Source: Desulfobulbaceae bacterium
Lineage (GTDB): Bacteria > Desulfobacterota > Desulfobulbia > Desulfobulbales > Desulfobulbaceae
DNA: 33,831 nucleotides
Assembly: GCA_015486315.1 (NCBI GenBank)
Contig: WFRY01000330.1
Span: 1 to 33,831 of the forward strand
Direction: 5' to 3'
Of the stretch, positions 9,263 through 17,265 are shown in pieces (the first letter of the stretch is position 1; every line of letters starts with the position of its first letter). The notes beneath the pieces were generated by a model. That model saw nothing but the letters and a program-made list of their open reading frames with translations. It had not been told where the DNA came from and did no database searches. A program made the translations under genes and the position numbers.

Positions 9263-11272
9263 GTGATGAAGAGTATAAAAAAACGTAATAAAAAGCGGAG
9301 CAAGCCCGCTGAAGACATTGACCGGCGCCGTAATGCCGGCAAGACCAAGATTACCCATCGAGATGAGGGCGAGCTTGATTTTTTCCGCCGTCGGGCCATG
9401 TATTCCTCGGTTATTCTGATCTTCTTCTTTGCAACCCTTATTGCCCGTCTCTGGTACCTGCAGATCCAGCAGGGAGAGGAATATAAGAAGCTGGCTGAAA
9501 ACAACCGGGTTCGCTATCTTGAAATTGCTGCCCCGCGCGGCAACATCCTGGACAAAAAAGGACGGGAAATCGTTACCAATCGCCCATCGTTCAACGTGGT
9601 ATGGATTCGGGAGGGAAACCGGCTTGATGAAGATCTGATCAAAAGGATGGCCGGAATCCTGGAGGTGAATGTCTCCGACCTGTTAGCCAGGGTCCGGAAG
9701 ATGGCTGGTACTCCGGGGCATTACCCGATTCGACTTGGCGAAGACATCGACTGGGACAAGGTGGCCTATATAGAGAATAATCGTATGGACCTGCCGGGAA
9801 TCAAGATAGAGGTGGTTCCGCTCCGGGTATATCATTACGGGAATGTTGCCTCCCACGTCATCGGTTATCTCGGTGAAATAAACAAAAAAGAGCTTGCAAA
9901 GGCGGATCCCGGGATCTATCGCGGCGGTGATATGATCGGCAAAATGGGATTGGAACGGTTACGGGAAAAAGACCTGCGGGGAGAGAAGGGACGGGATTAC
10001 ATGGAGGTCAACGCCCTTGGATTTGAGCAGCGAAATTTAAAGGGTGTTGCCCCGCTGCCGGGCAATGATCTGCAGCTCACCATTGATATTGACATGCAGA
10101 AAGCTGCTGAAGATATCATGATGGCGGAAGAAAAATCCGGTGCTGTAGTTGCCATTGAAGTCAACTCCGGGCGGCTGCTTATGTTAGCCAGTTCTCCGGT
10201 CCTTGAGCTGGACAAATTTATCGGCGGCATTTCTCATAAGAACTGGAATGCCATGCTGGACAATCCGAATCACCCCCTGCTCAACAAAATTGTTCAGGGC
10301 CAGTACCCCCCCGGTTCAACGTATAAACTCGTCACCGCTACCGCCGGGCTGGCCGAGGGAGTTATCACACCGGATACCATTATCTATTGTCCCGGATATT
10401 ACCGATTCGGCAATCGTACCTATCGCTGCTGGAAACACAGCGGCCATGGTGCGGTAAACCTGAAACGGGCCCTGTCTGAATCCTGTGACGTCTATTTTTA
10501 TCAGGTAGGCCAGCGTCTCGGGGTTAACAGGCTTGCCGGTTATGCAAAACGCCTGGGGCTTGGCAAGAAAACCGGGGTGGAGATGGAACATGAAAAGTCA
10601 GGCCTTATTCCCACCTCGGACTGGAAGATGAAACGGTATGGCAAGCCCTGGCAGGAGGGCGAGACATTATCTGTTGCCATTGGTCAGGGGTTTGATCTGG
10701 TAACGCCCCTCCAGCTGGCACTTATGACCGCTACCGTTGCCAATGGCGGCACCCTGTATAAACCAAGCCTGATTGAACAGGTTCGAGACCCGGAGGGCCG
10801 GATTCTTGAACAGTTTACCCCCACAGTACTTGATCGGTTCACAGGTCAGGACCATAACCTGGACCTGGTACGCAAGGGCCTGATAGAGGCGGTGAATGGA
10901 CGACATGGCACAGGTCGTAGAGCCAGACTCAAAAACATTACGGTTGCCGGCAAAACCGGTACAGCCCAGGTGGTACGCTTAAAGCAGTACAGGCATCTTA
11001 AAGAAAAGGATATTCCGTATAAATACCGGGACCATGCCTGGTTTACCTGTTTTGCACCTGCGGAAAAACCCGAAATTGCCGTCAGTGTACTGGTGGAACA
11101 TGGACTGCACGGCGGATCGGGTGCTGCACCTATTGCCAAAGCGGTTCTGGAAAAATATTTTGGCGACAGGCTGCAGGATCCGAAAGAGGTAACCACTGTT
11201 ATCGTGCCGGGAAACCTACTGGCCGACATTCTTAATCCACCGGCGGATCACGATGCCGGAACGACTGACTGA
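9263..11272 (+). CDS. mrdA: Penicillin-binding protein 2, peptidoglycan DD-transpeptidase
   Basis: Crosslinks peptidoglycan during cell elongation in complex with RodA. A membrane anchor at about 47-66 is followed by the pedestal domain and the transpeptidase domain. The catalytic triad motifs are visible: STYK with the nucleophile Ser352 (PPGSTYKLV), SCD in ALSESCDVYFYQ, and KTGT beginning at Lys564 (VAGKTGTAQVV). The 669-residue length fits the family. The track start is a GTG; an ATG follows immediately at 9266 and may be the real start, since GGGGA lies 11-14 nt upstream. The 60-residue extension before the membrane helix is rich in Lys and Arg. It lies 13 bp after mreD. Confidence 0.96.
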   Translation: MMKSIKKRNKKRSKPAEDIDRRRNAGKTKITHRDEGELDFFRRRAMYSSVILIFFFATLIARLWYLQIQQGEEYKKLAENNRVRYLEIAAPRGNILDKKGREIVTNRPSFNVVWIREGNRLDEDLIKRMAGILEVNVSDLLARVRKMAGTPGHYPIRLGEDIDWDKVAYIENNRMDLPGIKIEVVPLRVYHYGNVASHVIGYLGEINKKELAKADPGIYRGGDMIGKMGLERLREKDLRGEKGRDYMEVNALGFEQRNLKGVAPLPGNDLQLTIDIDMQKAAEDIMMAEEKSGAVVAIEVNSGRLLMLASSPVLELDKFIGGISHKNWNAMLDNPNHPLLNKIVQGQYPPGSTYKLVTATAGLAEGVITPDTIIYCPGYYRFGNRTYRCWKHSGHGAVNLKRALSESCDVYFYQVGQRLGVNRLAGYAKRLGLGKKTGVEMEHEKSGLIPTSDWKMKRYGKPWQEGETLSVAIGQGFDLVTPLQLALMTATVANGGTLYKPSLIEQVRDPEGRILEQFTPTVLDRFTGQDHNLDLVRKGLIEAVNGRHGTGRRARLKNITVAGKTGTAQVVRLKQYRHLKEKDIPYKYRDHAWFTCFAPAEKPEIAVSVLVEHGLHGGSGAAPIAKAVLEKYFGDRLQDPKEVTTVIVPGNLLADILNPPADHDAGTTD

Positions 11273-11279
11273 GTGAGAT

Positions 11280-12392
11280 ATGCTGCGTTTTGACCGACGA
11301 TTGATCCATCATTTTGACTGGGTAATGCTGTTGATGCTTCTCCTGGTGTCTGCAATGTCACTGGCCAACCTGTTCAGCTCAACATGGGTCGGTGGCCCGG
11401 GCCCATCAACTGTGTTCATGAAACAGTTCTATTTCTTCCTGGTTGGCTATGTCCTGATCTTCATGTTGATCAGTATGGATTATAAGCATCTGGAAAAATT
11501 AGGCTATGCCAGCTATGTACTCATCTGTTTCCTGCTGCTCTACACCAACCTGTTTGTCCATACCATTGCCGGTACCCAGCGCTGGATAAATCTCGGTTTT
11601 TTTCATCTTCAGCCGTCTGAACCGGCAAAACTCGTTCTTGTGCTGGTGCTCGCCAGTGTCTATTCCCGCAGTGATGTCGGAGGAAGGGGATACGGCCTGC
11701 TTGACTTACTTAAACCCGGTATATTAACGGCAATACCGTTTGTTCTGATCCTGGTTCAGCCGGACCTGGGAACAGCTCTGATGTTGGGAATTTTATTTGT
11801 TTCCATGACCCTGTTTGTCAAGCTGCGCTGGTCGACAATGGGCATCCTTGGGGGAACCGGCCTTATCCTTGCCGTACTGGGCTGGAAATTTGCTCTTAAG
11901 GATTATCAGCGCCGCCGGATTGAGACCTTCCTCAACCCGGAAAAAGACCCCATGAACCATGGCTACCAGATCACCCAGTCTAAAATTGCAGTGGGCAGCG
12001 GGCAGGGCTTCGGCAACGGATTCATGGAGGGCACCCAGGGACATCTCCACTTCCTGCCCGAGCGGCATACCGATTTTGCCTTCTCGGTCTGGTGCGAGGA
12101 GTGGGGGTTTGTCGGAGCCCTGTTTTTTCTGAGCTGTTATTTCTTCATGCTCCTCTGGGGCATTAACATTGCCCTGACAGCCCGGGATAAATTCGGCGTT
12201 CTCCTTGCATTCGGCCTGGTCATGCTCATCTTCTGGCAGGCCGTAATCAACCTGTTTATGATAATGGGATTCCTGCCTGTAGTGGGGATTCCCCTCCCCC
12301 TGTTCAGTTACGGCGGATCTTCTCTCTGGACCACCCTGCTGGCCATCGGCATCCTGATGAATATCCGGATGCGCCGTTTTCAGACGCAGTAG
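11280..12392 (+). CDS. rodA: Rod-shape SEDS glycosyltransferase RodA
   Basis: SEDS-family polymerase that extends peptidoglycan glycan strands from lipid II and partners PBP2. The 370 residues contain about ten membrane helices. Family signatures include LGFFHLQPSEPAKL, LVQPDLGTAL (which includes the catalytic Asp region), ITQSKIAVGSGQGFGNGF, HTDFAFSVWCEEWGF and the terminal FSYGGSS. It begins 7 bp after mrdA and is the last gene of the rod operon; a family B MITE lies downstream between it and the convergent transporter gene. Confidence 0.96.
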   Translation: MLRFDRRLIHHFDWVMLLMLLLVSAMSLANLFSSTWVGGPGPSTVFMKQFYFFLVGYVLIFMLISMDYKHLEKLGYASYVLICFLLLYTNLFVHTIAGTQRWINLGFFHLQPSEPAKLVLVLVLASVYSRSDVGGRGYGLLDLLKPGILTAIPFVLILVQPDLGTALMLGILFVSMTLFVKLRWSTMGILGGTGLILAVLGWKFALKDYQRRRIETFLNPEKDPMNHGYQITQSKIAVGSGQGFGNGFMEGTQGHLHFLPERHTDFAFSVWCEEWGFVGALFFLSCYFFMLLWGINIALTARDKFGVLLAFGLVMLIFWQAVINLFMIMGFLPVVGIPLPLFSYGGSSLWTTLLAIGILMNIRMRRFQTQ

Positions 12393-12423
12393 ATTTCCAC
12401 GATCGTCCCGTTACCTCTTTTTA

Positions 12424-12571
12424 GTATGCGCAACTACACTCTTAACATAACAACACCACGGAATGTAAGCGTTTCAGGAACGCCCTGCTGTGCGTGATCA
12501 AGTCCCCCGATAATACCCCTGTATATCTGGGGACTTGAGCGCGTGCAGCAGGGCGTTCATGGAGCGCTTAC
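12424..12571. mobile_element. MITE, family B copy 1 (148 bp, near-perfect long palindrome)
   Basis: The 107 bp from 12465 to 12571 form a giant hairpin: GTAAGCGTTTCAGGAACGCC matches the inverse of the right end (ATGGAGCGCTTAC), and arms TCAAGTCCCC and GGGGACTTGA lie inside. Aligning it with the copy at 19162-19304 in reverse orientation extends the left side to about 12424 (GTATGCGCAACTAC). The flanks TCTTTTTA and TCTTTACC agree in 5 of 8 positions, suggesting a decayed target duplication. It ends 3 bp from the stop of the transporter gene, in a convergent gap where its hairpin could act as a two-way terminator. The left boundary is approximate. Confidence 0.75.
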
Positions 12572-12574
12572 TCT

Positions 12575-13495
12575 TTACCTTCTCTGCACGTAAGCTGCAA
12601 GAAAGGAATCGATAAAGAGCTGGAAGAAGTGAAACATCAGGCAGACAATGATCGCACTGCCGGTATCATAACGGATGTTGGTCAACACGGCCAGTCCGAT
12701 GGCCAGGGTCTTCTGGGAAGCTACAAAAACCAGGGCCTTGTGATCAGCCGAAACCAGGTGTAACATTTTTCCGGCTTGCGCAGTGATGATCAAAAGCAGG
12801 CAATGGAGTATGGAAACCCCTGCCAGAACCATACCATACTCATTGAGCCCCAGACCGGAAAAAGCACTTTTGGAAACTGACAGGGAACTGTAAACCACCA
12901 GGATAACACAGGCCGAGTTAACATAACTCCAGTTTGGCGAGATCCGGCTCCTGCCGCTTGTATTGCGGATCAACTTGCCCACGGCAAAGGGCAGAAGAAC
13001 GAAAAAAATCATTTTCACCAGCAGCGCCGTCTGGTCAATATCTACCGGCCCCGCCGCCTTAAGACAGAGGTCAAGCGTGAAGGGCATGATAAAAATGCCC
13101 AGCAGGTTGAGGGAGATGGTGATGAACAGGGCCAGCACCGCATTCCCCCGACTCACCTCGGTAATAACAATACCAGAAGAAATGGTAGGCGGCACCGCCG
13201 AGATAATGATTAATCCCATGGCCAGGGAAACCGGGAAATCAATCAGTCTGATTATCACATACCCCAGCAGAGGGGCAAGCAGCAGCGAAATAACAGCTGC
13301 CGTCAACACAATATGAAACAGGTGCCTGTCCAGCGGCAAAGCCTTTGATCCTGTCTGATAACCGCTGACCAGAAAAATTATAAATACCAGAATCCTGGTA
13401 CCGCTGTTCTCGGAAATAAAGATACCGCCACCGGGCAGAAGCAGGGCTAAAACAATTGCCGACAACAGGCCCAAGGGAAGAAAGAGCTGTTTCAT
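12575..13495 (-). CDS. Bile acid:sodium symporter (SBF-like) family transporter
   Basis: A 306-residue polytopic protein with about nine or ten helices. Family hallmarks are the paired motifs AVPPTISSGIVIT (near 99-112) and FVASQKTLAIGLAV (near 258-271), the crossover regions of the BASS/SBF fold, as in the SLC10A7-like branch. The substrate is unknown: members move organic anions, often with sodium. It is 40 bp downstream of argD on the same strand and so is probably co-transcribed with argB-argD, but nothing in the sequence ties it to arginine. A family B MITE abuts its 3' end. Confidence 0.85.
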   Translation of the reverse strand: MKQLFLPLGLLSAIVLALLLPGGGIFISENSGTRILVFIIFLVSGYQTGSKALPLDRHLFHIVLTAAVISLLLAPLLGYVIIRLIDFPVSLAMGLIIISAVPPTISSGIVITEVSRGNAVLALFITISLNLLGIFIMPFTLDLCLKAAGPVDIDQTALLVKMIFFVLLPFAVGKLIRNTSGRSRISPNWSYVNSACVILVVYSSLSVSKSAFSGLGLNEYGMVLAGVSILHCLLLIITAQAGKMLHLVSADHKALVFVASQKTLAIGLAVLTNIRYDTGSAIIVCLMFHFFQLFIDSFLAAYVQRR

Positions 13496-13535
13496 GAATC
13501 CCGGCTCTCTTGCAGGCCAGACGTTCCCGGCACAA

Positions 13536-14738
13536 TCACTTGATGTCTGCCAGTACTGAAGTCACCTGCTCGATACATTGATCAATTTCTTCCCTGCTCA
13601 CGATCAACGGTGGTATAAAACGCAGTACCCGCATGCCGGCAAAGTTGATCAGGAGACCTTTTTTAAAGAGCTGCTGAACAATATCAGCCCCATGTTCAAT
13701 GCCCCGTTCTGTCAGGACCAGTCCAAGAAGCATCCCCCGACCCCGTACTCCGGTGGCCAGCCCCGGAAACCTTGCCGCGACCCCCTGCAGTTGTTCGACA
13801 AAATAGTCGCTTCGCCCCTGGAGAGAGGCAAAAAAACCATCTGCCAGCATGGTCTGCAGCACTGCAACTCCGGCAGCAGCAGCTACCGGGTTGCCGCCAA
13901 AAGTGGAGGCGTGGGTGCCCACACCAAGGGAGGCAGCTATCTCCTTCCGAGTCAGCATGGCACCGATGGGCAGACCATTTCCCAACGCCTTTGCCAGGGT
14001 CATAATATCCGGTATAACCCCTAACTGCTGGTAGGCAAAGAGGCTTCCGGTCCGCCCAATACCTGTCTGGACCTCATCAAAGATAAGCAGCAGACCGTGT
14101 TTATCACAGAGAGCCCGAATCGCCTGCAGGTACGCGCCGTCAAGCGGCCGCACCCCGCTCTCCCCCTGCAGCGGTTCACAGAGAACGGCACAGGTTTTAT
14201 CAGTAATCAACGCTTCTATTTTATGCGGATCGCCAAAACCGGCATGGACAAAACCAGAGGGCAGCGGTTCAAACCCCTGATGAAACTTGGGTTGGCCGGT
14301 TGCCGCCACAGTGGCAAGGGTCCGCCCGTGAAAGGAGCCGGACAGCGAAATTACTTCAAAACGGCCCTCATCGCTGTGAATCCTGGCCAGTTTAATAGCG
14401 GCCTCATTGGCCTCGGCACCGGAATTGGCCATGAACACCCGGTCGGCAAAGCTGTTTGCCGTCAAGAGTTCGGCGAGCTGTATCTGCGGTTCGGTATGAA
14501 AGAGGTTGGAGACATGCATAAGCTTTGCCGCCTGCTCACAAACCGCTCTGGTCACTGCCGGATGACAGTGACCGAGCGAACAGACCGCAATACCTGCCAG
14601 AAAATCAAGATACTCTTTACCATCCGCATCCCAAAGTCTGCATCCATCACCTCTGATCATGGCTGCCGGAAACCGGCTGTAGGTTCCTACAAACACTGAT
14701 TCTCCTCTGTTTATCCACTCTGCATTGTTCATACTCAT
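13536..14738 (-). CDS. argD: Acetylornithine aminotransferase
   Basis: PLP enzyme of arginine biosynthesis that converts N-acetylglutamate semialdehyde to N-acetylornithine with glutamate as amino donor; some homologues also act in lysine synthesis. A class III aminotransferase of 400 residues. The phosphate-binding stretch is [16 protein letters not shown], the cofactor Asp lies in [15 protein letters not shown], and the PLP lysine is in TLAKALGNG. Its ATG overlaps the argB stop by 4 bp (ATGA type), so translation is coupled. argF and argG, often next in such clusters, are absent here; a transporter gene follows instead. Confidence 0.95.
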   Translation of the reverse strand: MSMNNAEWINRGESVFVGTYSRFPAAMIRGDGCRLWDADGKEYLDFLAGIAVCSLGHCHPAVTRAVCEQAAKLMHVSNLFHTEPQIQLAELLTANSFADRVFMANSGAEANEAAIKLARIHSDEGRFEVISLSGSFHGRTLATVAATGQPKFHQGFEPLPSGFVHAGFGDPHKIEALITDKTCAVLCEPLQGESGVRPLDGAYLQAIRALCDKHGLLLIFDEVQTGIGRTGSLFAYQQLGVIPDIMTLAKALGNGLPIGAMLTRKEIAASLGVGTHASTFGGNPVAAAAGVAVLQTMLADGFFASLQGRSDYFVEQLQGVAARFPGLATGVRGRGMLLGLVLTERGIEHGADIVQQLFKKGLLINFAGMRVLRFIPPLIVSREEIDQCIEQVTSVLADIK

Positions 14739-15619
14739 GCTGTAATCTCCGTGCCGATGCCCTTATGGGTGAAAATTTCCAGCAGAATGGCATGCTCCTG
14801 CCGACCGTCGACAATATGTGCCTTGCCCACACCGCCGTGAGTAACCGACGCGCAGCAGCGAAGCTTGGGAATCATGCCGCCCTGGATCACACCTTCATCA
14901 ATCATCTGCTCGATGGACTGCCCGGCAATGGATGACAGGAGTTGTCCATCACCGTCCTGTACGCCCTCCACATCAGTAAGCAGAATCAGCTTGACGGCAT
15001 TCAGCTCTGCAGCGATTGCTCCGGCCACAAGATCTGCATTAATATTATAGGCCTGGCCGTCTTCACCTACCCCCACAGGTGCGATGACCGGAATAAAATC
15101 TTCGGCATCCAGGGTCCGGAGGATTTCCGGGTTTATCCTGGTCACTTCACCCACCCGGCCCAGGTCAATGAGTTCCGGCGGTGCATTTTCAACCTCGGGT
15201 CTGCTTAAAATCTTCATCTTCCGGGCCTGGACAAGATCCCCGTCCCGGCCGGAAAGCCCTACGGCCTTACCGCCGCAATGGTTGATCAGGCCGACAATCT
15301 CCTTGTTCACCTTACCGACCAGTACCATCTCAACCACATCCATGGTCTCGCCATCCGTGACCCGCATTCCCTGGATATAGTTGGAGGTAATCTGCATCTT
15401 TTCCAGAAAGCGGTTAATCTGCGGACCGCCTCCGTGAACTATTACCGGATTAAGGCCAATATATTTGAGCAGGATCACGTCCAGGGCAAAACTTTTTTTA
15501 AGCGCTTCATCCACCATGGCGTGACCACCGTATTTGATCACCACGGTTTTTTCATTAAACTCTCTAATATACGGCAACGCCTCTATCAGCACCTTGGCCT
15601 TGGCTATTTCTTTCTCCAT
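14735..15619 (-). CDS. argB: Acetylglutamate kinase
   Basis: Phosphorylates N-acetylglutamate with ATP, the second and often arginine-inhibited step of arginine biosynthesis. The amino acid kinase fold is recognised from [10 protein letters not shown] near residue 26, [20 protein letters not shown] and [12 protein letters not shown]. The track start (15676) would add 19 residues, partly encoded by the MITE upstream. The ATG at 15619 gives [18 protein letters not shown], the usual family start, with GGAG eight bases before it, for 295 residues. The N-terminal helix is of the kind present in arginine-sensitive hexameric enzymes. First gene of argB-argD-transporter. Confidence 0.95.
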   Translation of the reverse strand: MEKEIAKAKVLIEALPYIREFNEKTVVIKYGGHAMVDEALKKSFALDVILLKYIGLNPVIVHGGGPQINRFLEKMQITSNYIQGMRVTDGETMDVVEMVLVGKVNKEIVGLINHCGGKAVGLSGRDGDLVQARKMKILSRPEVENAPPELIDLGRVGEVTRINPEILRTLDAEDFIPVIAPVGVGEDGQAYNINADLVAGAIAAELNAVKLILLTDVEGVQDGDGQLLSSIAGQSIEQMIDEGVIQGGMIPKLRCCASVTHGGVGKAHIVDGRQEHAILLEIFTHKGIGTEITA

Positions 15620-15643
15620 TCCCTGTACTCCAATACAATTATT

Positions 15644-15795
15644 GTAACTATTCAGGAGCACCTCATCTTCGCCCATTTAAGCCTGCTCGAGTAGCACTAG
15701 TACACTTCACAGTCTTAAATGAACGAATCTAAGGCACTCCTGAACAGTTACAGGACGGTGGTTTTGCAAGTTTTCTGCACCACCTGAATAGTTAC
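15644..15795. mobile_element. MITE, family A copy 2 (152 bp, 8-bp target duplication) in the argB leader
   Basis: Begins GTAACTATTCAGGAGC and ends CACCTGAATAGTTAC: the outer 13 bases are perfect inverted repeats. The flanks are the perfect direct repeat CAATTATT (15636-15643 and 15796-15803). The internal hairpin uses CATTTAAG and CTTAAATG. An inverted end copy (CACTCCTGAACAGTTAC) finishes at 15751, then GGTGGT and ACCACC form a small hairpin before the outer end. It shares most of its sequence with copy 1 at 4064. It lies 24 bp upstream of the argB start and downstream of the argB promoter candidate, so it should be transcribed in the argB-argD leader. Confidence 0.93.
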
Positions 15796-15819
15796 CAATT
15801 ATTATATATAAAATCTAAA

Positions 15820-15849
15820 ATTATACCCACCCTCTGGCCGTCTTGTAAA
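15820..15849 (-). promoter_or_regulatory. Sigma-70 promoter candidate of argB-argD
   Basis: On the minus strand TTTACA (15849-15844) and a consensus TATAAT (15825-15820) are separated by 18 nt. The predicted start near 15812 lies just outside the MITE and its duplication. No ARG-box-like operator was recognised. Confidence 0.6.
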
Positions 15850-15896
15850 CAACTCTCTTTCCCCATATTCCGGAAGACGCTTATATCCGGAAACGC

Positions 15897-15925
15897 TTTA
15901 CATTTACCGGCGAACCCGGTATTCT
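15897..15925 (+). promoter_or_regulatory. Sigma-70 promoter candidate of lptA-lptB-rpoN-ptsN
   Basis: TTTACA (15897-15902), a 17-nt spacer and TATTCT (15920-15925). The leader to the lptA ATG would be about 55 nt. It diverges from the argB promoter candidate, the two -35 boxes lying about 48 bp apart. Confidence 0.5.
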
Positions 15926-15987
15926 TTGCTATTAATGCAAAAAACAATCCGGAACAATCAGTACACGTAATTTAAATAGGGATAACA

Positions 15988-16515
15988 ATGTCTATCTTTT
16001 CATTACCTGCCAGACAGGCCCTGCAGACGATGATGGTTATCACCCTTATCCTGTTTACCGCAGGACCGGGGTTCAGTGAAGACGAACCTATTCATATCGA
16101 GGCAGACCGCATGGTCTCCCAGGAGCAGAAAAACTCTGTTGTCTTTATCGGCAACGTAGATGCCAGTCAGGGCAAGATCACCATCCGCTCCGACGAGATG
16201 ACGGTGTATTACACCCAGAACGACAAAAGCAAACCAAAATCCCAATCCAGTCAGGTTAAAAAACTGATCTGCAGGGGCAATGTGGAGATCACCCAGGATG
16301 ACTGGCTGGGAACCAGCAAACGAATGGACTACTTTGCCAAGGACCGGAAGGTAATTCTGACAGGTGATGCCAAGGCCTGGCAGGGACAGAACATGGTCTC
16401 CGGTAAAACTATTATTTATTACCTTGATGAAAAAAGATCCGTTGTTGAACAGGACAGAAAAAAACCGGGTCGGGTCAAGGCCGTTATTCATCCTGAATCC
16501 GATTCAAAAAAATAA
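15988..16515 (+). CDS. lptA: Lipopolysaccharide transport periplasmic protein LptA
   Basis: Periplasmic bridge that carries lipopolysaccharide from the inner-membrane LptBFGC complex to LptD. A signal peptide (about 1-30, hydrophobic MMVITLILFTAGPGFS) precedes the OstA/LptA beta-jellyroll, recognised from IHIEADRMVSQEQKNSVVF, GNVDASQGKITIRSDEM, VYY and DYFAKDRKVILTGDAKAWQG. Length of 175 residues is normal. A GGGA ribosome site precedes the ATG. lptC, usually just upstream, is not in the divergent gap here. lptB follows after 2 bp. Confidence 0.93.
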   Translation: MSIFSLPARQALQTMMVITLILFTAGPGFSEDEPIHIEADRMVSQEQKNSVVFIGNVDASQGKITIRSDEMTVYYTQNDKSKPKSQSSQVKKLICRGNVEITQDDWLGTSKRMDYFAKDRKVILTGDAKAWQGQNMVSGKTIIYYLDEKRSVVEQDRKKPGRVKAVIHPESDSKK

Positions 16516-16517
16516 TA

Positions 16518-17249
16518 ATGAAATCCGGCTCAATCCTGGAGACCAGAAATCTTATAAAAGAATATCGTTCACGCAGGGTGGTGGATCAGGTCAACCTCCA
16601 GGTGCAGAGCGGTTCCATTGTCGGCCTGCTGGGGCCGAACGGGGCCGGTAAAACCACAACTTTTTACTCCATCGTCGGATTTATCCGGCCCACAGCCGGT
16701 TCCATTTATCTTGACAGGGCAGACATTACCACCCTTCCCATCCACCAGCGGGCATCCCGGGGTATTACCTATCTCGCCCAGGAACCATCGGTCTTTAAAA
16801 AACTGACCGTAGAAGAAAATGTCCGTATCGTCCTTGAACCGCTTGGGTTAACCCGCAACGAGATCAACAATCGTATTGAAGAACTGATGGCGGAACTGAA
16901 GATCGAATACCTGGCCCAGAACAAGGGGCATGCCCTTTCCGGCGGTGAACGAAGACGGGTGGAGATCATGCGGGCCCTGGCCACCCGGCCTCGTTTTATC
17001 CTGCTTGATGAGCCGTTTGCCGGTGTCGATCCCCTCTCGGTTGCCGATCTGCAGCAGATCATCCGCGGCCTCAAGGACAAGGGACTCGGCGTGCTGATCT
17101 CAGACCATAACGTCCGGGAAACGCTGCAGGTTTGTGATTTTGCGTATATTATGAATGCAGGCCAGATTCTGACCAGTGGCGTTGCTGCAGATATCATTGA
17201 AAGTGAACTCGCCAAAAAGATGTACCTGGGCGAAAACTTTACCATGTAA
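16518..17249 (+). CDS. lptB: LPS export ABC transporter ATP-binding protein LptB
   Basis: Cytoplasmic ATPase that powers LPS extraction by LptFG. Walker A is GPNGAGKTT, the Q-loop region is TYLAQEPSVFKKLTVEENV, the ABC signature is LSGGERRRVEI, Walker B is FILLDEPFAGVDP, and the switch His is in LISDHNVRETL. The AQEPSVF and FAGVDPLSV stretches are specific to LptB among ABC proteins. Length of 243 residues is typical. It sits between lptA and rpoN, the conserved order in proteobacteria. Confidence 0.97.
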   Translation: MKSGSILETRNLIKEYRSRRVVDQVNLQVQSGSIVGLLGPNGAGKTTTFYSIVGFIRPTAGSIYLDRADITTLPIHQRASRGITYLAQEPSVFKKLTVEENVRIVLEPLGLTRNEINNRIEELMAELKIEYLAQNKGHALSGGERRRVEIMRALATRPRFILLDEPFAGVDPLSVADLQQIIRGLKDKGLGVLISDHNVRETLQVCDFAYIMNAGQILTSGVAADIIESELAKKMYLGENFTM

Positions 17250-17265
17250 AGAGCAAACCTGATCC

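Noticed and set aside
12457-12571. Family B copy ending at 12465 rather than 12424
   Set aside because: The flanks at that shorter boundary (CACGGAAT and TCTTTACC) do not match, while alignment to the copy at 19162 continues leftwards to about 12424.
15620-15676. Longer N-terminus of ArgB (313 aa)
   Set aside because: The extra codons derive partly from the MITE and its duplication; the ATG at 15619 gives the family-typical start.
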